Source: Bacteroidales bacterium UBA5287
GTDB lineage: Bacteria; Bacteroidota; Bacteroidia; Bacteroidales; Dysgonomonadaceae
Length of the DNA stretch: 8,867 bases
Direction of reading: 5' to 3'
NCBI GenBank assembly: GCA_002411345.1
Contig: DHSL01000067.1
Span: 1-8,867 of the forward strand
Under the pieces are notes generated by a model. That model did not search any database and was not told where the DNA came from. It worked only from the letters and a program-made list of their open reading frames with translations. Below, one piece after another: positions 1-6,900 of this stretch. The position numbers and the translations under genes were made by a program. Numbering within the stretch: the first letter of the stretch is position 1; each line of letters opens with the position of its first letter.

Positions 1-2
1 CC

Positions 3-581
3 ATAAAAAGGGCGATGGTCGATGATATTGAGCAGATTGTATGGAGCCATACCCTCACAGCCGAAACCCTCAACGTGAACACGAGCGATAAGGTGCGGCA
101 GATCGACGTGCTGAACGTCACCCTCAAAAAAAGGGAATGCAACGAGAAGATCTTCGAGGTGATTGCAAAGGCCATTCCCCGGCATATCCTCTTTCTCCTC
201 AGGTTTAAAAACGAATGCCGCTTGCTGATTCACTACAAGGAAGCCTACGAGAACGTGAGGGGGAAATACCGGATTGTGGAATCATACTCAACCGACTGGC
301 AACCCGAAGAGGAGGTCTCTTTGACCATCACCGGACTCGATTTGGAACGCATTTACCACAATCTTGTCTATCAGATTGCCGGCAATAAATTGACAAAAGA
401 GTCCGTCCGGGAACTCGGCAAGGCAGTAGAACAGCATAAGGAAGCGAAGAAGATCAGAAACAGAATTGCTCGGCTGGAAGACAAAATGCGAAAGGAGATA
501 CAGTTTAATCTCCAACTGCAACTGTCTGCCGAGATAAAAGCGTTAAAGAAACAATTGTTAGATACAACCGATAAAGAGTAA
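3..581 (+). CDS. DUF4391 domain-containing protein, 5' end outside the window
   Basis: The reading frame is open to the left edge, with in-frame codons for I-K-R-A before the first visible ATG at 15. That ATG is therefore probably internal and the true start lies upstream. About 192 codons are visible; from memory the family usually has 220-250 residues, so only a short N-terminal piece is missing. Family-like features are the IEQIVW motif just after the ATG, AIPRHILFLL (nt 168-197), an H-Y-K-E-A stretch, DWQPEEE, and G-L-D-L-x-x-I-Y followed by QIAG. The C-terminal ~55 residues are a highly charged helix, probably a coiled coil. The molecular function of DUF4391 is not known. Such genes commonly sit between SNF2-like helicases and adenine methyltransferases in defence loci (family knowledge). 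Base composition is about 47% GC by hand count, well above the two genes that follow, so it probably belongs to a different cassette. The family call is fairly secure; the role is inferred. Confidence 0.8.
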   Translation: MKRAMVDDIEQIVWSHTLTAETLNVNTSDKVRQIDVLNVTLKKRECNEKIFEVIAKAIPRHILFLLRFKNECRLLIHYKEAYENVRGKYRIVESYSTDWQPEEEVSLTITGLDLERIYHNLVYQIAGNKLTKESVRELGKAVEQHKEAKKIRNRIARLEDKMRKEIQFNLQLQLSAEIKALKKQLLDTTDKE

Positions 582-651
582 TTGCTACCTCGCTGAAGAT
601 TTTTTTTTAACACTCTGGAAGAATTAATATAACCTGATAAACGCAATTATT
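582..651. other. 70-bp intergenic junction with T-tract and composition break
   Basis: This gap separates the moderate-GC DUF4391 gene from the AT-rich two-gene unit. It contains a run of nine T (600-608), but I see no GC-rich stem directly before it, so a classical intrinsic terminator is not supported. A TATAAC hexamer at 628-633 could be a -10 element, but nothing like a good -35 sits 17 bases upstream and no TAnnTTTG box is present. No Shine-Dalgarno precedes the ATG at 652; the leader is simply AT-rich. Whether the downstream pair has its own promoter here or is read through from the left cannot be decided from the sequence. Confidence 0.4.
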
Positions 652-3600
652 ATGGAATACGTTAATGAAATAATTAAATATTCACAAACTAATCCGTCAT
701 CTATTTGGGTAAGTTTAATCGCATTTAGTGCGACTATTATATTTTTAATAGTTCGAATAATACGAAAAAGGAATCTTCACAAATCTAACGGTAAGAAAGA
801 CACTTTTGATGTTACTTCAATTGAGAGTAATAATACTGAAATTAGCAATTGTACTAACTCAAATATTCAAGAAGACATAAACGATTGTGAAAGAAACGAT
901 AACTCAAATACAGTGATGGGACAAACACCATCTGTAAAAGGAATAAAAATAAATGAGGAAACACAAATTGGTGTAAATGATCAAATTGAATATGATAATG
1001 GTGTTATATCTGACACTTTACTTAATGAACCTGATAGCAATAATGAACCTGAAAATATTGAAGTTGAAATAAATCCTCATGTTAATTCAAATGATAATAT
1101 TGCTGAAGATGACCAGTTATGGATAATTCCCCAAAAGCGTAGAGTACCATGTGAAGATGTGCTAAAAAATGACATAGATGAATTACTTCAAAAAATAAAC
1201 AGGATTTTCAAAGAAAATAAGTTGTTAGGCAACTATGATTTTACTGAAGATGAGTATTCAGAGTTGCTGGATAACGTTGGGCTGTTGTGTAATTCACTTC
1301 TTTCTTATGGGAACGTGTTTGATGACAAACACCATAAGTTGATATTTACCACACTTGTTGAAATAGCAAAACGATGGAAAGATTCTGATAGTGAAGACGT
1401 CACAGAAGAAAACAGTCGTTTTTGGGATTATATATCCAAACATTTAATAAATGAGGATATTATCAATCAAAAATTGTATCATGCTTTTACTGACGTTATC
1501 TCACAGTTGGGTAGAAGCCACTTACTTCCTATTGTTTTGACAGGCAAAAAATACTATTCAACCCTGATGATGCACTCATTTTCGCCAAAGAATAGTATTT
1601 TTTCATTTTATGACCTCTGTTATAATATTTTCAAAAAGGACTTGGATTTTGGTTTTACAAATGAAGATGAATGGCTTTGTGAGATAGTCGCTGCACAAGT
1701 GAAAACCGTTTTAAGTGGTGGTTATCGTGAAGATAAGAAAATTTCAATCGGGTCAAGTGCATATTCAATTAAAATTGGATTGAGGTCTTTTTCAGTACAT
1801 GAAGATTTATCTGCTGATTTTGTGAAATTTATAAATGATACATTCTATCAAATCAATAAGCTTTTCAATAGAGAATTTATTGATGAAAATACAAGATTAA
1901 AACGTTACGTTGCAGAATGGTGGAAAAATAAAACCGAATCTGAAAAAGTATCTGATGATACTACACGAAAAAGAAGAGTTCCCACTGTTTCAAAAGAAAA
2001 TATAGTTGCGAAATATATTAGAGATAAAGATTCTGTTTTTCTCTATATCCCATCTATTAGATTGGACAATGACAACAGTTTTGTGTCGCTTGTGGTTTTT
2101 GTAAATGGTGAACAGATACTTTCACAAGAAATAAGGACAAAACGTGGCGAATTAGTTGTTTCAACAAAACAAATTGAAATAGATTTGAATGATTTATTGC
2201 GTTATTATGATTCAATGGACCTAAGAGTTGAAATTAAAGAGAGCCAAACAATTATTTTTGATTCGGAAAGGAACAAAGCGACATCGTTAAAAAGAGAGTT
2301 TATTTTATTTGAAGGTGAAAAAGAAGTTTTAAGTCAGATAAATAAGCCGACAAATTATTTTGTTTATTCAAAAAACATTGACGCATTAAGAAGAAAACCG
2401 GAAGAATTGACAACTTATGGACCTAATTTATATAATATATATCCTAAAGCTGGCGAAAGTTTATCGGGTGAAATAAAACAAGTGTTTTTCGTAGATAAAA
2501 CACAAACTGCGAGCATTGGTAAGACAGCTTGTTTGATTGGAGGAGAACAAAATGTTGAATGGTTTTTTAATGATACTTCTTGTATTGTCTATTCCAGCGG
2601 AGTTAAACTATTAATTCCAGAAGATGCCAATTTAAAAGCATTAGAATTACGAATTGATAACAAAACTCACAAATTGAATGAGCTGAACTTTGAGAGAATT
2701 GAAAGCGGAAGCTATCAATTTGGATTAAAAGTACTTGGCTTGATTCTCGAAAATCATCTTACAGAAATCAATTTATATTCCTACGAAAAAGAATCAATAA
2801 TTCTAAGCGAAACAATTATTGTATTGCCCGAACTTAAAATTCAGTTTAGCCATCCATTTTATTACGGTGATTTAGAGCGAAAGCTGACAGTATATAACAG
2901 TGGCGAAGCTTTAGAATTAACGTGGAGTAATCAAGAAAATGAAATAAGATGTCCAATCAATGACGGTATGCTGTTGATAAAAATTGCCTATCTAAGATGG
3001 AGGATAAACGATACTGAATGGCACAATGAACCTATTAACAAAAAATTATGGTACAAAGATTTTTTAGCAAATGGAGATATATTAGAAATTGATAATCCCA
3101 AAGAAAATGACAACATTACAATATTTGGCAAGACAAATGGAAAGCCGTTTGAAATTGTCAAAAATCAAAATGGAAATTTTGAAATCGGAAGATCAATTTA
3201 CGCCAATGAAGGCATAACAGATATTACTATTCATATTGGTTTAGGGAAGGATATTTTTGAAATTTTTACTGTTTCCACAAAAGAACATTTTATTGCAAAT
3301 CCATTAACATACTCTGATGGTAAAGTTTTTTGGAATGTAGAAGATTCTTTTATTGGAGAAAAAACCAATGATTTCTTTCTTATCATTAAATCAGCAGATA
3401 ATAATTTCCGTTCGAAAATCAATTACAAGAACAGTGAAATCAAAAGTCTGCATGACGATATATGTAAAATTCAAGTAAAAATTAAGGATAAAAATATCTT
3501 TTCAAAAGCAGAAAATTATCAACTAATCTATGAAGGGGAATTGCTTATTGGTACACCTGAAAAACTTCGATTTAAGAACAAAAAAATTACGCTTTTAAGC

Positions 3601-3978
3601 GCAAACTGTTTTGACAGCAAGAAGACTGAATGGATTCACTTCATACCAAAATACTTTATCGATAAACTAAAATTTGTTCAAGAAGATGAAAACATTTATT
3701 ACACTGGACAATTGTGCCTAATAGACAAAAATGGTGAAACAAGAGTGATTAGTACTATGATAAATGAAAAAGGGGCATATGATAAAACTAATCCAGTGAG
3801 GATTGAATTGAGAGATAACAGCACACTTTGGCTGGTGGCAGGCTGGGAAGGTGGTAATGATTTTATTGGCAATTTATTCTGCGATAAAATGCGTAAAGGT
3901 ATTTGCAATATTCAAAAACAGGATAATTATTTTGGTGAAATTAACCTATACAAATTTAAGGAAGAAGATGATGTTTAA
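652..3978 (+). CDS. large membrane-anchored protein of unknown function, partner of YprA-type helicase (DruH-like candidate)
   Basis: This 1108-residue protein matches no family I recognise. Residues 18-37 form a single hydrophobic segment (IWVSLIAF...IVRII) followed at once by basic RKRN. The N-terminal tail is short and slightly acidic. By the positive-inside rule the bulk would be cytoplasmic, tethered to the inner membrane; there is no signal-peptidase site. Residues ~41-155 are a low-complexity Asn/Asp/Glu-rich linker. Residues ~165-430 look helical. From ~445 to the end the sequence is mostly alternating short hydrophobic strands, suggesting several beta-sandwich-like domains. I see no nuclease, ATPase or protease motif. 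The pentapeptide KRRVP occurs twice (162-166 and 440-444), each time just before a predicted domain. ATG 652 was chosen because it places the membrane segment near the N-terminus; it lacks a clear ribosome site. The stop overlaps the start of the helicase gene, so the two products probably act together. By position and size it could correspond to DruH of Druantia type III, but homology is unproven. Confidence 0.75.
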   Translation: MEYVNEIIKYSQTNPSSIWVSLIAFSATIIFLIVRIIRKRNLHKSNGKKDTFDVTSIESNNTEISNCTNSNIQEDINDCERNDNSNTVMGQTPSVKGIKINEETQIGVNDQIEYDNGVISDTLLNEPDSNNEPENIEVEINPHVNSNDNIAEDDQLWIIPQKRRVPCEDVLKNDIDELLQKINRIFKENKLLGNYDFTEDEYSELLDNVGLLCNSLLSYGNVFDDKHHKLIFTTLVEIAKRWKDSDSEDVTEENSRFWDYISKHLINEDIINQKLYHAFTDVISQLGRSHLLPIVLTGKKYYSTLMMHSFSPKNSIFSFYDLCYNIFKKDLDFGFTNEDEWLCEIVAAQVKTVLSGGYREDKKISIGSSAYSIKIGLRSFSVHEDLSADFVKFINDTFYQINKLFNREFIDENTRLKRYVAEWWKNKTESEKVSDDTTRKRRVPTVSKENIVAKYIRDKDSVFLYIPSIRLDNDNSFVSLVVFVNGEQILSQEIRTKRGELVVSTKQIEIDLNDLLRYYDSMDLRVEIKESQTIIFDSERNKATSLKREFILFEGEKEVLSQINKPTNYFVYSKNIDALRRKPEELTTYGPNLYNIYPKAGESLSGEIKQVFFVDKTQTASIGKTACLIGGEQNVEWFFNDTSCIVYSSGVKLLIPEDANLKALELRIDNKTHKLNELNFERIESGSYQFGLKVLGLILENHLTEINLYSYEKESIILSETIIVLPELKIQFSHPFYYGDLERKLTVYNSGEALELTWSNQENEIRCPINDGMLLIKIAYLRWRINDTEWHNEPINKKLWYKDFLANGDILEIDNPKENDNITIFGKTNGKPFEIVKNQNGNFEIGRSIYANEGITDITIHIGLGKDIFEIFTVSTKEHFIANPLTYSDGKVFWNVEDSFIGEKTNDFFLIIKSADNNFRSKINYKNSEIKSLHDDICKIQVKIKDKNIFSKAENYQLIYEGELLIGTPEKLRFKNKKITLLSANCFDSKKTEWIHFIPKYFIDKLKFVQEDENIYYTGQLCLIDKNGETRVISTMINEKGAYDKTNPVRIELRDNSTLWLVAGWEGGNDFIGNLFCDKMRKGICNIQKQDNYFGEINLYKFKEEDDV
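3958..3978 (+). promoter_or_regulatory. ribosome-binding site and stop-start overlap coupling the two genes
   Basis: A purine-rich AAGGA (3958-3962) lies inside the last codons of the upstream gene. Two consecutive in-frame ATG codons follow at 3968 and 3971, at spacings of 5 and 8 bases. The upstream stop TAA is at 3976-3978, so the genes overlap by 11 or 8 bases. The arrangement indicates translational coupling and linked expression of the two proteins. The spacing slightly favours the second ATG; the first is used here for the CDS. Confidence 0.6.
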
Positions 3979-6900
3979 TCCGGCAAAGGCGGCAGACGAA
4001 ATCAAGAAAGAGTATATTGGTTATATCAATACTACTTTTCATTTTCGTAATCAAAATCTGCAAAAAAAGTTACTTGAAGAGTTGGATAAAACTGTTTCCA
4101 ACGGTCCATACGTTGAGTTAAAAGATTCTTTTAAATCTGGTAAATCGATTGAAGAATTGATTGATAATGGCATATTATCTCCTCTTTTCAAGGATTTAGA
4201 AAGAAATAAAAAATACCCGCCAAAACTTCCTATTTCTCGACCTTTGTATTTACACCAGGAAAAGGCCGTTGAGAAAATTGCCTCAGGAAAAAATGTAGTA
4301 GTATCAACCGGAACAGGTAGCGGAAAAACAAATTGTTTCTTGATTCCCGTAATCAACGAATTACTCCAAGAAAAGGAAAAAGGGCAACTGAATGATGGAG
4401 TCAGGGCAATTTTCATTTACCCGATGAATGCATTGGCAAACGACCAGATTAAAGGACTGCGTGAAATTCTGATGACATACCCTGACATTCGTTTTGGAGT
4501 TTATAATGGCGGTACAGAGAACAGAGAAACGGATGCTATTAAGCTTTATGAAGCAATGTATGCCAACGAAAAATATCCAGAATTAAGAAAGAGGTTGCCG
4601 AATGAGGAAGTTTCTCGTGAAAGAATGAAAGAACGCCCACCCCATATTTTGTTTACAAACTATGCCATGTTGGAGCATATGCTTTTTCGACCAGGTGATG
4701 ATTCAATATTCAGTAATTCCAATTTTAAGTTTGTAGTACTAGATGAAGCACACGTCTACGCAGGGGCAACCGGTATTGAAACTGCATTTTTAATGGGAAG
4801 GTTAAAAGGTAGAATAAGTGGAGAAAAGAAACCACAATTTATTTTGACGTCTGCAACATTGGGAGATGGTAGCCCAGCAAGTAATCAGCGAGTGGCGGAA
4901 TTTGCCGAACGATTAACAGGTTGTAATTTTAACACTGACGAGATTATAACAGCCTATCGTGATAACTCACAAAAAGCATCTGAAATTTATCAATACCCGA
5001 TTCAACTATTTGCTGATTTAACAAATGAGGAAAACTTCTTTGATGATGTGTTGAAGAAATACAACCTTCAATTTCCAAATGCGAACGAAGATAAAGAAAA
5101 AAAAGCAGAAATATTATATGATATCATTTCTTCTTCTAATCTATATGCTAAAATGAGAAGCAAGGGCAGTTTGATAAAACTCAATGATTTTGCGGTACTA
5201 CTTGAAATAACCAGTCAGGAAGCGGTAAAATTTATTTCTTTGTGTGCAAAAGCAAGAAAAAATGGGAAACCGCTCATTGATATCCGTTATCATTATTTTC
5301 TCAAAGCATTAGATGGTTGTTATTTAGCACTCGACTACGAAGATAGTTTGTCGCTTATAAGAAAAGACCATTTCCCTCTTTCGAATGAAAAAACAGCAAA
5401 AATGTTTGAAATTGCTGTTTGTGAAGATTGTGGAGAAATTGCTATTGTAGGGAAAAAGTACGAAGAAAGTGATAAATTTTTAGTAAGAGCAGGTACTGGA
5501 GATGAACGGAGTTTTTATCAAGTACAATACAACCAGGATTTTCATGAAGAAGAGGAAGATAATGATCAAGGTGACTTCAAAACAAAAACCAAGAAGGAAA
5601 AAGAAGATACTGTTTTTTATTTATGTAAAACCTGCGGTGCAATAGTGGCAGATGATGAAGTTCACAATAGTTGGTGTACTTGTGGAAACACTCAAAAAAT
5701 AAAGATTTCTAAATTGCCCAAAGATGATTGTTTAAATTGTGGTGGAACTTTAAGACGCTTCAATTTGGGGTATGATGCAGCCACGGGAGTTGTTGCAACA
5801 TCTTTATTCGAACAAATACCAGAATATAAATTTGAAGTTGAAGAAAACGCTGAAAAACAATCGACAAATAATCCATTTTTACAAAAAACCGAAAAGAAAA
5901 AAAGTAAATCCAGAACTGGAAGTCAATTTTTGATTTTCTCAGACAGCCGCCAAGGTGCTGCAAAATTTGCATGTTTTTTAAGTGATTCATATAAAGAGTT
6001 CTTACGCCGTCGCGGAATTTGGAATGTTGTGACACAAGAAGAAAACACCTATAAGAATGGTCTTAGTATTAGCGATTTTGTCAGTTTACTTGATAATTAT
6101 TTTTCAGGCCTAAAATTATTTCGCAAAAGCAATTCTGACAATGAAGAATTGTCAATCACAGAAACCCGACGTAACGCTTGGGTTGCTGTTTTAAACGAAT
6201 TGTATAACTTTAGACGGGATACTTCACTGGTCTCTCTGGGTAAGATATCATTTGAATATCTCGGGAACAGCGATTTCATTGTCCAAGTCGTTGTTAACAA
6301 TTACAAACTTAAAAAAGAAGACGCGAAGAATTTCCTAAATTACCTTGCATTTGAAATCGTACGTTCAGCAGCAATTATTACTGATAAAGATGAAATAGGA
6401 GGTACTGACAGACAATATTTGTATTTCACTCCTGACCCAAAAGTAATAACTAAAAACAAGGATAACTCTGTATACAATTCACAAGCTTTTATGCCCACTC
6501 CTCGCACTTTGAAAAGTGGAGAGAAAAAATATTATCGTTCTAATAAATTGTTTCTAACTAAGAAGGTTCTCAATATAGATAATGAAAATGCTGTTGATTT
6601 TTTGAATAACTATTGGGATTATTTGGTTTCTGATAATAACGAATATAAACTTCAAACAAAGGACGGTAAAGGATATTCTTTACCTGCAAGATTTTTTAAA
6701 GCCAATTTTGGGAATAATGCTATTCTCTGGAAATGTAAAAAATGTGGAAAAGTAACCCAATTTAATATTGGCAATAATTGCATTCAGATTGGTTGCGAAG
6801 GAATTTTGGAAAGATTAAATTCTGAAGAGTTTTGCAAGGATAACTATTATGCTATGCTGTATAAGAGCGAAAAAGTATCGCCTTTATTTGTTAAAGAACA

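Noticed and set aside
550..559. Perfect 10-base palindrome AACAATTGTT as an operator
   Set aside because: It lies within the coding sequence of the DUF4391 gene, is AT-rich, and is short enough to be chance.
600..608. Nine-T run as an intrinsic terminator for the DUF4391 gene
   Set aside because: No stable stem precedes the run; the bases from 582 to 599 do not fold into a useful hairpin.
371..646. Minus-strand open frame across the end of the DUF4391 gene and the gap
   Set aside because: It is antisense to a family-like protein and its translation is Ser/Leu/Cys-rich with no recognisable motif; another minus-strand frame overlaps it. It is a shadow frame.
2503..2526. QTASIGKT in gene 2 as a possible Walker A ATP-binding loop
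   Set aside because: The first position of the [AG]-x4-GK[ST] pattern is Gln, the surroundings look beta-rich, and no Walker B follows.
3851..3967. Upstream extension of the helicase frame by 39 codons, giving a hydrophobic N-terminus that resembles a membrane segment
   Set aside because: It overlaps the coding end of gene 2 in another frame by more than 120 bases. The ATG pair at 3968/3971 has a purine-rich site at suitable spacing and starts a peptide (FNPAKAADEI) that looks like a normal soluble N-terminus.
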